Assembly (NCBI GenBank): GCA_033344915.1
Contig: JAWPML010000001.1
Coordinates: 4,358,263-4,422,262 of the forward strand
Origin: Acidimicrobiales bacterium
Lineage (GTDB): Bacteria; Actinomycetota; Acidimicrobiia; Acidimicrobiales; Aldehydirespiratoraceae
Direction: 5' to 3'
Length of the DNA: 64,000 bases
Every line of letters begins with the position of its first letter. Within the stretch, counting starts at the first letter, position 1. Under the pieces are notes generated by a model. That model had not been told where the DNA came from, did not search any database, and saw only the letters and a list, made by a program, of their open reading frames with translations. Position numbers and translations under genes: made by a program. This document shows positions 53,228-61,290 of this stretch, one piece after another.

Positions 53228-55464
53228 GCGCGGGCGGCGTCGGCGAATCGTCGGTCCGTTTCGACGCGGCGTCCAAGGTCACCGGCGCGGCGACCTACCC
53301 GGCGGATCGGGTGCCGCCCGACGCCCTGCACGCGGTCGTCGTGTTCACGAATCAGCCCCACGCCCGGCTCGTGGCGCTGGACGTGTCGGCGGCGGAGGCG
53401 ACCGAAGGTGTCGTGGCGGTGGTGACGGCCGCGGACGTGCCGGTGAACGAGTACGGGCTCACCATGTTCGACCAGCCGGTGCTCATCGGTGTCGACCACA
53501 CGGGCCGTTCGGACGTGCCCTGCGACGTGAGCCGGTGGGAGGCGGACCATCTCGCGGTGGTCGTCGCGGAGACCCGGGCGGCGGCCGACGCAGGCGCGGC
53601 GGCGATCCGGGCCGAGTGGGACGAGCTGCCCCTCGCCCCCGACGTCGAATCCGCCCGCACGGACGAGGTCCTCGTCCACGACGGTCGGGTGCCGTCGAAC
53701 GTCTACTACGAACTGCCCATCCGCAAGGGCGACATCGAGGCGGGATGGGCCGCCGCGGACGTCATCGTCGAGGGCACCTACGGGCTGCCCCACCAGGAAC
53801 ACGCCTACCTCCAGGTCGAGGCCGCGACCGGGTGGGTCGACGACGAGGGACGCATCACCGTCGAGACCTCCGGCCAATGGACCCACGAGGACCGCGAGCA
53901 GATCGCCCACGCCCTCGACGTGCCCGACGACCGGGTCCGGGTCATCTACGCCGCGATCGGCGGCGCCTTCGGCGGCAAGGAGGACATGAGCCTCCAGATC
54001 GTGATCGCCCTCGCCGTGCGCAAGCTCCGATCGCTCGGCATCGACCGGCCGGTGCACTGTTCCTGGTCCCGTGAGGAGTCGATCGTCGGCCATCACAAGC
54101 GCCATCGTGCGGTGATCGAAGCGCGGCTCGGCGCCACGAACGACGGCCGCATCACCGCGGTCGAGGCGGACGTCTGGCTCGACGCCGGGGCCTACAACTA
54201 CACGTCCAACAAGGTGCTCGGGAACGCCCACCTCTCCGTGGCGGGCGCCTACGTCGTGCCGAACGCGCGCATCAACAGTCGTGCCGTCTACACCACCTCG
54301 GTGCCGGGCGGTGCGTTCCGGGGATTCGGTGGACCCCAGGGTGCGTTCGTCGCGGAGACCCAGATGAACAAGCTCGCCGCGATCCTCGACATGGACCCGA
54401 TCGAACTGCGGCGCCGCAACATGCTCCGCGAAGGCGACATCGGGATCACCCAGGTGCCGCTGCCGGCCGGCGTCGGACTGCCCGACGTGATCGAGGCGTG
54501 CGCGGCGCGGGCACCGAGTGATGGTCCGCCGGTCGAGGCCGCGCCGCTGCGGTCGGTCGCGTCACTCCCGGCGCCCGGGACCGCCATCCGGCGCGGTCGG
54601 GGATTCGCCGTCGGCATGAAGAACGTCGGCTTCTCGTTCGGCTTCCCGGAGCGGTGCGAGGCCGAGGTGCACTTCCACGGCGATGCGGAGGACGAGCGGC
54701 CCGCGACGGTCGACGTGTTCCACGGAGGTGCCGAGGTCGGCCAGGGCAACCACCAGGCGATCCTGCAGATGACCGCCGACGCATCCGGCGTGGACCTGGA
54801 ACAGGTGCGCGGCCACTTCTCGGACACGGCGACCTCGGGCGACGCCGGCTCGGCGTCCGCGAGTCGGCTCACCTTCATGGCGGGGAACTCCGTCCTCGGC
54901 GCGGTCGAGGAGGCGGAGAAGGCATGGCAGGACGGTGAGCGGCCTGCGGTCGGGCGGTTCCGCTACACGCCGCCCCCGACGGAGACCCTCGATCCGGTCA
55001 CCGGCGAGGGCCAGCCCAACTTCTCGTACGGCTACATGGCGATGTCGGCCGACGTGTCCGTGGACACCGGGACCGGTCACATCCGGGTCGACCGGGTGGT
55101 CTCCGCGCACGACGTCGGCCGGGTCATCAATCCGGCGCTGCTGCGCGGCCAGATCGAGGGGGCCGTCGTGCAGGCCCACGGCTACGTGATCAGCGAGAAC
55201 CTCGTCGTCACCGACGGCCGGATCCGCAATCCTCGGCTGTCCCAGTACCTGATCCCCGGCATCGGCGACATCCCGACCGAGGTCGAAGCGGTGATCCTCG
55301 AGCTCGGCGACCCGGTTGGCCCCTGGGGCGCCCGCGGCGTCGCCGAGATGCCCTACATCACCTATGCCCCGGCCGTGATCGCCGCCGTCCACGACGCCAC
55401 CGGCGTCTGGTTCGACACCTTCCCGCTCACCCCCTCCCGCGTCCTCGCCGCCCTCCGCCCCTGA
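53224..55464 (+). CDS. Molybdenum hydroxylase large (MoCo) subunit, second copy
   Basis: This 746-residue subunit starts at a GTG overlapping the previous stop. It has GIDRPVHCSWSREESIVGHHKRH-type segments (split: GIDRPVHCSW, then EESIVGHHKRH), GGAFGGKEDMSLQIVIALA, GGAFRGFGGPQGAFVAE, VGQGNHQA, TSGDAGSASASRL and the closing GARGVAEMPYITY with the catalytic Glu. It belongs to the xanthine dehydrogenase family and is shorter than XdhD types. It forms a complete hydroxylase with the preceding FAD/FeS protein. It ends the 14-kb operon, 22 bp before the first repeat of the DUF559 unit. Confidence 0.85.
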   Translation: MSAGGVGESSVRFDAASKVTGAATYPADRVPPDALHAVVVFTNQPHARLVALDVSAAEATEGVVAVVTAADVPVNEYGLTMFDQPVLIGVDHTGRSDVPCDVSRWEADHLAVVVAETRAAADAGAAAIRAEWDELPLAPDVESARTDEVLVHDGRVPSNVYYELPIRKGDIEAGWAAADVIVEGTYGLPHQEHAYLQVEAATGWVDDEGRITVETSGQWTHEDREQIAHALDVPDDRVRVIYAAIGGAFGGKEDMSLQIVIALAVRKLRSLGIDRPVHCSWSREESIVGHHKRHRAVIEARLGATNDGRITAVEADVWLDAGAYNYTSNKVLGNAHLSVAGAYVVPNARINSRAVYTTSVPGGAFRGFGGPQGAFVAETQMNKLAAILDMDPIELRRRNMLREGDIGITQVPLPAGVGLPDVIEACAARAPSDGPPVEAAPLRSVASLPAPGTAIRRGRGFAVGMKNVGFSFGFPERCEAEVHFHGDAEDERPATVDVFHGGAEVGQGNHQAILQMTADASGVDLEQVRGHFSDTATSGDAGSASASRLTFMAGNSVLGAVEEAEKAWQDGERPAVGRFRYTPPPTETLDPVTGEGQPNFSYGYMAMSADVSVDTGTGHIRVDRVVSAHDVGRVINPALLRGQIEGAVVQAHGYVISENLVVTDGRIRNPRLSQYLIPGIGDIPTEVEAVILELGDPVGPWGARGVAEMPYITYAPAVIAAVHDATGVWFDTFPLTPSRVLAALRP

Positions 55465-55486
55465 CCCTCCGCGGGCACAACGAGGG

Positions 55487-55510
55487 AATCTCTGGTCACG
55501 AAAGGGTCGC
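55487..55510 (+). repeat. Repeat L1 of DUF559 unit (24 nt)
   Basis: The unit begins AATCTCTGGTCACGAAAGGG and ends TCGC. It is the outer left copy, in plus orientation, 22 bp after the MoCo gene. L2 starts 29 nt after it. Confidence 0.9.
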
Positions 55511-55539
55511 TCCGGGCCGGGAATTCGGCCCCCGGAAGC
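55511..55539. repeat. Spacer between L1 and L2 with an imperfect palindrome
   Basis: The 29-nt spacer contains a 26-nt imperfect palindrome (55511-55536) with arms TCCGGG and CCCGGA and a GAATTC-type centre; nine of 13 pairs match. The right spacer has no such symmetry. Confidence 0.7.
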
Positions 55540-55563
55540 GATCTCTGGTCAGGAAAGGGTCGC
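55540..55563 (+). repeat. Repeat L2 of DUF559 unit (24 nt)
   Basis: The unit begins GATCTCTGGTCAGGAAAGGG and ends TCGC. It differs from L1 at two positions. The gene's GTG/ATG region begins 20-29 nt later, so L2 could also sit in the promoter. Confidence 0.9.
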
Positions 55564-55592
55564 TGTCACACCCGATTCATAGGGTGCAGTAC

Positions 55593-56507
55593 ATGCGAGA
55601 CCATGACCGTCTCGTTCGGATGGCCACGAGTCATGAAGGCCTCCTCACAACCCAGCACCTCGAGACGCTCGGCGTCACGAAGGCCGCACGACGAACCCTG
55701 GTTCGAAACGGGGATCTCGTGCCCCTCCACCGGGGCGTCTTCGCCGTCGGCTCCGACCCCTTGTCGTGGGAGCAGATGGTGCGAGCCGCGCTGCTCGCTC
55801 CGGGAGCGCGTCGGGTGGCCACCCATCGCAGCGCGCTCCGCCTCCACGGCATGCGCTCTGTCGACGACGAGATCGAGGTTGCCGTCCGCCACCCCGCACG
55901 ATCACGCCTCGACGGCGTCATCGTGCACCGGAGTGTGGATCTGATCGAGCGCGACATCATGGTCGTGCGCGGCATGGAGGTGACGACACCGGCGCGGTCC
56001 CTCGTCGATGCCGGCCTCGTCCTCGGGTCGGCTGAAGTGTCGCGCCTCGTCGACCACGCGCTCGCGATCGAGCAGGTCACGCGAGCCGAGCTGCAGGGGA
56101 TCCGACGGCGGGTCGGCGAGCACGGCCGCACGGGAGTCGGAAGCCTCGATGCCGCGTTGGAGAGCTTGCCGACCGATGCCGAAGCCGCCGAATCGGGCCC
56201 GGAGATCGACCTCCTTCGGCTGATCCATCAGGCCGGGCTCCCGCTCCCGGTCTGCCAGTATCCGGTGCGGACCAGAGCCGGCCGCCAGCGGCGCATCGAC
56301 ATGGCCTATCCGCGGGAGATGCTCGCGCTCGAGTACGACGGACTCGAGCCGCACACGACGCCGGAGGCGTTTCGTGGTGATCGTGTGCGCCAGAACGAGC
56401 TCGTCGAGCTCGGCTGGCGGGTCCTCCGTTTCACATGGCACGACCTCAAGCACACGCCATGGGCGGTCACGGGTCAGATCCGCCGGATGCTCGTTTCGGT
56501 CGCGTGA
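55593..56507 (+). CDS. AbiEi-like HTH + DUF559 (Vsr-like) nuclease-domain protein
   Basis: This 304-residue protein has an AbiEi-type N-terminal winged-helix (HEGLLTTQHLETLGVTKAAR and LVPLHRGVFAVG) and a middle domain with VTTPARSLVDA. The C-terminal DUF559/PD-(D/E)XK-like core has E204 (SGPEIDLL), D236 (RRIDMAYP), E247-x-D249 (LALEYDG) and Q267/N268 (RVRQNELVELGWRVLRFTW). AGGGTG lies 6 nt before the chosen ATG; a GTG 9 bp upstream is an alternative. No toxin or partner gene is adjacent. The stop codon lies inside repeat R1. Putative DNA cleavage is inferred from the fold only. Confidence 0.8.
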   Translation: MRDHDRLVRMATSHEGLLTTQHLETLGVTKAARRTLVRNGDLVPLHRGVFAVGSDPLSWEQMVRAALLAPGARRVATHRSALRLHGMRSVDDEIEVAVRHPARSRLDGVIVHRSVDLIERDIMVVRGMEVTTPARSLVDAGLVLGSAEVSRLVDHALAIEQVTRAELQGIRRRVGEHGRTGVGSLDAALESLPTDAEAAESGPEIDLLRLIHQAGLPLPVCQYPVRTRAGRQRRIDMAYPREMLALEYDGLEPHTTPEAFRGDRVRQNELVELGWRVLRFTWHDLKHTPWAVTGQIRRMLVSVA

Positions 56508-56527
56508 CCCTTTGGTGACCAGAGATT
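56504..56527 (-). repeat. Repeat R1 of DUF559 unit (inverted, contains the stop codon)
   Basis: On the plus strand it reads GTGACCCTTTGGTGACCAGA and ends GATT, the reverse complement of the left unit with two differences. Bases 56505-56507 are the TGA stop of the gene, so gene and repeat are physically joined. Confidence 0.9.
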
Positions 56528-56556
56528 GCTGGTGGTGGCCGATTCGGTGCGTCTGG

Positions 56557-56580
56557 GCGACCCTTTTGTGACCAGAGATT
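56557..56580 (-). repeat. Repeat R2 of DUF559 unit (inverted, outer copy)
   Basis: On the plus strand it reads GCGACCCTTTTGTGACCAGA and ends GATT, one base different from the reverse complement of L1. It lies 29 nt after R1, the same spacing as L1 to L2. It is 24 bp before the stop of the next (minus-strand) gene. Confidence 0.9.
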
Positions 56581-56604
56581 TCTCTTCCGTGTGGCTGGGC
56601 GGGG

Positions 56605-57840
56605 TCAGCGCTGGTCGAAGGCCACCTTCACCGCGCCCGAGGCGGCCTGGTCGGCGAGCAGGCCGAAGGCGTCGCGCCAGGCCTCGAGCGGCCGGGTGTG
56701 GGTGAGCATCGGGCGCAGGTCGACGCGTCCCTCGGCGGTCAGGCGGAGGTAGTGGTCGATCGCGTGGGCCCGCTCGCCGTCGACCTCCTCGACGCCGAAG
56801 GCGTTGGACCCCACCCAGGCGAGCTCCTTGAAGTAGAGCGGCGTCCACTCCCAGGGGGTGTGACCGTGCACGCCGGACTTCACGATGGTGCCGCGGGCGC
56901 GCAGCACGCGGCTGGCCACCTCGAGGCTCTCGCGGCGACTGATGGTGTCGTAGACGACGTCGACACCGCCGGGGTGCGCCATCGGGAGTTCGTGGTCGCC
57001 GTGCAGCACGCCGCCGGACCACTCGGCGATCTCCTCGATGAGCGGCCCGAGCGGTTCGTGGGCGAACACCCGGTGCGCGCCGAGGCGGCGGGCGAGGTCG
57101 GCCTGCGCCTCGAAGCGGGCGACGACGCCGATCTCGGTGTTCGGGAACAGCGCCCGGAGCGCCACGATCGCGCTTGACCCCAGGGCGCCGGCGCCGTAGA
57201 CGAGCGCCCGTCCGTTCTCCGGTGGCGGGTGGCGGGTGACGGAGTGCAGCGACACCGAGAAGGGGTCGGCAAGGACCGCGTGCTCGTCCGACACCGTGTC
57301 GGGTACCGGGTGCAGCATCGACGGGTGCGCGGGCATCAGCTCGGCGAAGCCGCCGCTCGCGTCGGACGACGTGCCGCTGTGGATACCCGGGGCGATCGGC
57401 CCGACCCGGAAGTTCCAGCACAGGGCGTTGTCGCCCGCCACGCAGGCCGGACACGGCTCGGCGACCCCGCGGGGAATGCATCCGAGCCAGGGGTCGAGGA
57501 CCACCCGGTCGCCGACCTCCACGCCGGTCGCGTCCGGCCCCAGCGCCACGACGTCGGCCACCACCTCGTGGCCGAGCACATGGGGGAACGAGGTGAAGTC
57601 GATCATCGGGTTGTCGGCGCTCATGTCGCCCCAGTCCATGAAGACCTGCTTCGCGTCGGACCCGCAGATGCCGGTCAGCCGGGGTCGGATCACCGCCCAG
57701 TCGGGGCGCAGGAACGCGGGATCGGGCAGGTCGACCAGGTCCATCGGCGTCGATGCCAGCGCGACCTCCAGCGGGCTGGCCCCGGGCAGGGCGCGAGCCG
57801 GCTCCGGCGTCGTGCCGAACAGCAGGGCCCGCATCGTCAT
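56605..57840 (-). CDS. Zinc-dependent medium-chain alcohol/sugar dehydrogenase
   Basis: This 411-residue MDR protein has the catalytic Zn Cys in TGICGSDAKQVF, the Zn His/Glu in HVLGHEVVADVV, a structural Zn cluster of Cys residues (EPCPACVAGDNALC) and a Rossmann segment VYGAGALGSSAIVALRA. It oxidises an alcohol or polyol with NAD(P)+. The insert before the structural Cys cluster and a length above 380 fit glutathione- or threonine-dehydrogenase-like subgroups. The substrate is not assignable. It starts 33 bp before the end of the rhodanese lipoprotein gene on the same strand. Confidence 0.85.
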   Translation of the reverse strand: MTMRALLFGTTPEPARALPGASPLEVALASTPMDLVDLPDPAFLRPDWAVIRPRLTGICGSDAKQVFMDWGDMSADNPMIDFTSFPHVLGHEVVADVVALGPDATGVEVGDRVVLDPWLGCIPRGVAEPCPACVAGDNALCWNFRVGPIAPGIHSGTSSDASGGFAELMPAHPSMLHPVPDTVSDEHAVLADPFSVSLHSVTRHPPPENGRALVYGAGALGSSAIVALRALFPNTEIGVVARFEAQADLARRLGAHRVFAHEPLGPLIEEIAEWSGGVLHGDHELPMAHPGGVDVVYDTISRRESLEVASRVLRARGTIVKSGVHGHTPWEWTPLYFKELAWVGSNAFGVEEVDGERAHAIDHYLRLTAEGRVDLRPMLTHTRPLEAWRDAFGLLADQAASGAVKVAFDQR

Positions 57841-57873
57841 GCCGGCCCGTCGAGGACGAGGACGTTCATGCGT

Positions 57874-58839
57874 TCACCCTTCCACGTCGACGCCCGGCGT
57901 GTTCCCGTACTCCTGCCACGACCCGTCGTAGAGCGCCACCGACGGGTAGCCGAGGATCTCGGAGAGGACGAACCAGCTGTGGGCGGCCCGCGCGCCGACC
58001 AGGCAATAGGTGACCACGGGGTCGTCGGGTCCGAGGCCCGCCGCGTCGTAGATCGCCCGGAGCTCGTCCTCGGATCGGAACCGGCCGTCGTCGCCGATCG
58101 TCGTGAGGTAGTCGACGTTCGCCGCACCGGGGAGATGGCCGTTCTGGTCGGCGAGCTCGATCGAGCCGTCGAACTCGCCGGGCGAGCGAGCATCGGCAAA
58201 GGACACGAGCCCGCCGGCGAGAGCTTCGGTGACGTCGGGAAGCTCGAGCCGGAGCTCGGTGCGCTCCGTGGTGATCTCGTATGTCGTCGTCTCGATCGGG
58301 TCGGCCGGACCGGTCGCGATCTCACGGCCGTCGGCGGCCCAGACCGTCAGCCCGCCGTCCAGGATCCGGAGGTCGTCATGTCCGTAGTAGGTGAGCGCCC
58401 AGTAGACCCGCGCCGCGTAGAGGCTGCCGTCGGCGTCGTAGAGGACCAGCGTGTCGTCGGGCGTGATGCCGGCCGCGCCGAGCGCGGCACTGACCGTGTC
58501 GGCATCGCCGAGCTGGTAGGGCACGTCTCCGCCAGGGCGATTGAGGGCGGTTGCGGACAGGTTCCGAGCGCCCTCGATGTGGCCGGTCTCGAACTCCGCG
58601 GCGGTTCGGGTGTCGATCAGGACGTGGTCGTTTGCCCCGCCATCGAGCCACGCGAGGCCGACCAGCGGGTCGGGCGCTACCTCCGACGTGGTGGCGCCGG
58701 TCGTCGTGGGTTCCAGGGTGGAGGTCGGCGAGCCGGTCGAGGTGGTCGTGGCGTCCTGGCCCTCCGGTCCGGCATCGTCACCACACGCCGTGGCGAGCAG
58801 CGCGAGGCTGGTGACGAGGGCGACGAGTCGGCGGGCCAT
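57874..58839 (-). CDS. Secreted lipoprotein with two rhodanese domains
   Basis: This 321-residue exported lipoprotein (signal LVALVTSLALLATACG with lipobox, then a Thr/Ser-rich linker) carries tandem rhodanese domains. The first has LIDTRTAAEFETGHI, but its active loop reads LYDADGS without the Cys. The second has TYCLVGARAAHSWF with the catalytic Cys. This is the usual inactive/active pair of thiosulfate sulfurtransferase-type enzymes, which move sulfane sulfur to cyanide or thiols. Its surface location suggests sulfur or cyanide handling outside the membrane. The ATG of MARRLV fits the signal peptide. Confidence 0.85.
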   Translation of the reverse strand: MARRLVALVTSLALLATACGDDAGPEGQDATTTSTGSPTSTLEPTTTGATTSEVAPDPLVGLAWLDGGANDHVLIDTRTAAEFETGHIEGARNLSATALNRPGGDVPYQLGDADTVSAALGAAGITPDDTLVLYDADGSLYAARVYWALTYYGHDDLRILDGGLTVWAADGREIATGPADPIETTTYEITTERTELRLELPDVTEALAGGLVSFADARSPGEFDGSIELADQNGHLPGAANVDYLTTIGDDGRFRSEDELRAIYDAAGLGPDDPVVTYCLVGARAAHSWFVLSEILGYPSVALYDGSWQEYGNTPGVDVEG

Positions 58840-58850
58840 GGGAGGCGACG

Positions 58851-60170
58851 TTAGAGCGACGGTCGTCCGAGTGCCGACCGCGCTGCCACGCCGGAGACCG
58901 CACCGAGGAGGAGCCACGTGAGCCATGTCGTCGTGAAGTCTGCGGTGATGAACATCGACGCGGCGAAGCCGCCGACCAGTGCGGTGGCGAGCGCGAACCA
59001 GATGACCGGCGCGTCCGCTCCGCCCAACCCGCGGCGGACCGCGAGGGCGACCGCGGCCCCGAGCGCGACGAGCTGTGCGAACGCGGCCGGGATGCCTGAC
59101 CCCTGCGCGGTCGCGAGCACGATGTTGTGCGGGCTCTCGACGCGGAAAACGCGCAGCCGCCGGGCCGAGGACTCGGAGAGCACGTCGTCGCGATGATCGC
59201 CGAACACCACGGGGTAGGTGTCCGGACCGGTGCCGACGATCGGCTGGTCGGCGATGATGTGCCCGGCGACGATCCAGAGATCCAGGTGGTTGCGGATCGA
59301 ACCGGTCGACCATTCGTCCTCGTGGGTCGCCCGGTCGATCACCCGACTCGACACATCGTCGACGCCGGGAAGCAGGACGGCGGCGATTCCCGCGGCCATC
59401 GTGGCGGCGATGGCAACCGCCGCAGCCCCCTGCCACCGCCACCCGCGGTGGAGCAGCACGAAGAGCCCGAGCATGAGCGTGGCGATGACGAGGGCGAGGT
59501 ACGCGCCCCGGCTCAGCGTCAGGCCGAGAGCGACGAGCTCCACGACGGCGGCCACCGCGTGGATCCGGGGGAGCACCCCGCCCGCCAGCGCCAGGCCGAC
59601 CGAGAGGGGCAGCACGAGTGCGAGGGCCGCACCGAGGGAGTTCGTCTGGCCCACCGTGGAGAACACGCGATCGGCCGGGATGTCGTCCCAGATCGGGTCG
59701 GCGCCGAGTCGTTGGACGATCGCGTAGAGTCCGACGAGGAGACCGGCGAACGATGCGGCCCGCAGGACGAGCAGCACCCGGGTGGTGGTCACGAGTGCGG
59801 TGCGGGCGACGGCGAACGTGGCGCCGTAGACCAGCGCGGCGAACACGCCCTGCCGGTTGAATCGCTCGCCCCACCAGCTCTGCGACTGGTCGACGGACCC
59901 GAGGAAGCTGACGAGCACCAGCACGAGCCACGCCCCGACGGCGAGATCGATCGTGGTGGCTGACGAGTGACGCAGCGTCGCCCAGCCGGAGCGCCCCAAC
60001 CGGACGGCGGCGATGAGCGCGGCGATCGATGCGGCCACGAGCTTCGGTGCGATGAACGACTCGTCGGTACCGATCCAGAAGATCAGGGGAACGACGAACG
60101 CGCCGGCCGCGAGCGTTCCCGCAGGCGACGGCGGCGCGAGCGTGGGATCAGGCGGTCGACTCGTGGTCAT
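58851..60170 (-). CDS. O-antigen ligase-like polytopic membrane protein
   Basis: This 439-residue protein has about 11-12 hydrophobic segments and a long extracytoplasmic loop (about 275-345) with EDEWSTGSIRNHLDLWIVAG and VGTGPDTYPVVFGDHR. These match the Wzy_C/O-antigen ligase family, which joins or polymerises surface glycans. The charged GSGIPAAF loop near the end also fits. I chose the ATG of MTTSRPPDP near the divergent gnd gene. No glycosyltransferases are adjacent, so its glycan is unknown. Confidence 0.78.
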   Translation of the reverse strand: MTTSRPPDPTLAPPSPAGTLAAGAFVVPLIFWIGTDESFIAPKLVAASIAALIAAVRLGRSGWATLRHSSATTIDLAVGAWLVLVLVSFLGSVDQSQSWWGERFNRQGVFAALVYGATFAVARTALVTTTRVLLVLRAASFAGLLVGLYAIVQRLGADPIWDDIPADRVFSTVGQTNSLGAALALVLPLSVGLALAGGVLPRIHAVAAVVELVALGLTLSRGAYLALVIATLMLGLFVLLHRGWRWQGAAAVAIAATMAAGIAAVLLPGVDDVSSRVIDRATHEDEWSTGSIRNHLDLWIVAGHIIADQPIVGTGPDTYPVVFGDHRDDVLSESSARRLRVFRVESPHNIVLATAQGSGIPAAFAQLVALGAAVALAVRRGLGGADAPVIWFALATALVGGFAASMFITADFTTTWLTWLLLGAVSGVAARSALGRPSL

Positions 60171-60267
60171 CCCTGCGAGTCTCGCTGCCGAGCGACACCG
60201 ACGCGGAATTCGGTCGGACGAGAACGATCGCATCCCGCAGCGGACGGTGGGCTGCAAGGATGAGCCG

Positions 60268-61290
60268 ATGCGCATCGGAATGGTCGGGCTGGGACGAATG
60301 GGCGGCGATCTCTCGCGTCGTCTGATGGCGGGGGGACACGAGGTCGTGGTCAACGACCTCGACGCGGCGGCCATCGCCGATCTCGCCGACGAGGGCGCGA
60401 TCGCGGCGCCGAGCCTCGGCGCGCTCGCGGCCGCGCTCGGCGGGCCGCGTGTGGTGTGGATCATGGTGCCCGCCGCGGTGACGGGGGCGGTCGTCGATGC
60501 TGTCGCCGCCGTGCTCGACGAAGGCGACGTCATCATCGACGGCGGCAACTCGAACTGGAACGACGATCTCACCCGTTCGGCCGCCCTCGCCGCGCGCGGC
60601 ATCGCGTACGTCGACATCGGTACGAGCGGTGGCGTGCACGGTCTCGAACGCGGCTACTGCCTGATGGTCGGCGGCACCGACGAGGCGGTGGCGCTTCTCA
60701 CCCCGATCCTCGACACGATCTCGCCGGGCCCGGAGGCGGCGCCGCGGACGCCGGGGCGAACGGGAGCCCCGGTCCCCGCCGAGAAGGGGTGGCTCCACTG
60801 CGGGCCGAGCGGCGCCGGCCACTTCGTGAAGATGGTCCACAACGGGATCGAGTACGGGATGATGGCGGCGATCGCCGAGGGGTTGAACCTGCTCGACCAT
60901 GCCGACCTCGGCCGCGAGGACCGAGAGGTGGATGCCGAGACTGCGCCGCTGCGCAATCCGACCGCGTACCGCTACGAGTTCGACCTCGGGGCGATCGCCG
61001 AGGTGTGGCGCCGAGGTTCGGTCATCGGCTCGTGGCTCCTCGATCTCACGGCGGGGGCGTTGGCCCGCGACCCGCAGCTCGACGCCTACGAGGGACACGT
61101 GAGCGACTCCGGGGAGGGGCGCTGGACGGCGCAGGCGGCGATCGACGTCGGCGTGCCCGCCTCCGTGCTCACCGCGGCGGTCCACCAGCGCTTCGCCAGT
61201 CGCGGGAACGACGAGACCGCGGGCAAGGTGCTGTCGGCCATGCGGCATGCGTTCGGCGGTCACCTCGAGAAGTCCGGCGGGGACGACTGA
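60268..61290 (+). CDS. gnd: 6-phosphogluconate dehydrogenase (decarboxylating), short form
   Basis: This 340-residue enzyme has the NAD(P) motif VGLGRMGGDL (6-15), DGGNSNW (91-97) and the catalytic block GPSGAGHFVKMVHNGIEY (179-196, Lys188 acting in catalysis). It is about 130 residues shorter than E. coli Gnd (468) and resembles the 300-340 residue GndA-type, often NAD-linked form. It gives ribulose 5-phosphate and CO2. It shares the TGATG junction with zwf, so both make the oxidative pentose phosphate pair. The cofactor preference is not tested here. Confidence 0.9.
   Translation: MRIGMVGLGRMGGDLSRRLMAGGHEVVVNDLDAAAIADLADEGAIAAPSLGALAAALGGPRVVWIMVPAAVTGAVVDAVAAVLDEGDVIIDGGNSNWNDDLTRSAALAARGIAYVDIGTSGGVHGLERGYCLMVGGTDEAVALLTPILDTISPGPEAAPRTPGRTGAPVPAEKGWLHCGPSGAGHFVKMVHNGIEYGMMAAIAEGLNLLDHADLGREDREVDAETAPLRNPTAYRYEFDLGAIAEVWRRGSVIGSWLLDLTAGALARDPQLDAYEGHVSDSGEGRWTAQAAIDVGVPASVLTAAVHQRFASRGNDETAGKVLSAMRHAFGGHLEKSGGDD

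Noticed and set aside
55487-56580. 24-nt repeats spaced by 29 nt as a CRISPR array
   Set aside because: Only two units on each side, the sides are inverted, they flank a single gene, and there is no cas gene.
57837-57869. Ten-codon minus-strand peptide between two genes
   Set aside because: Too short, no ribosome site and no sign of coding.
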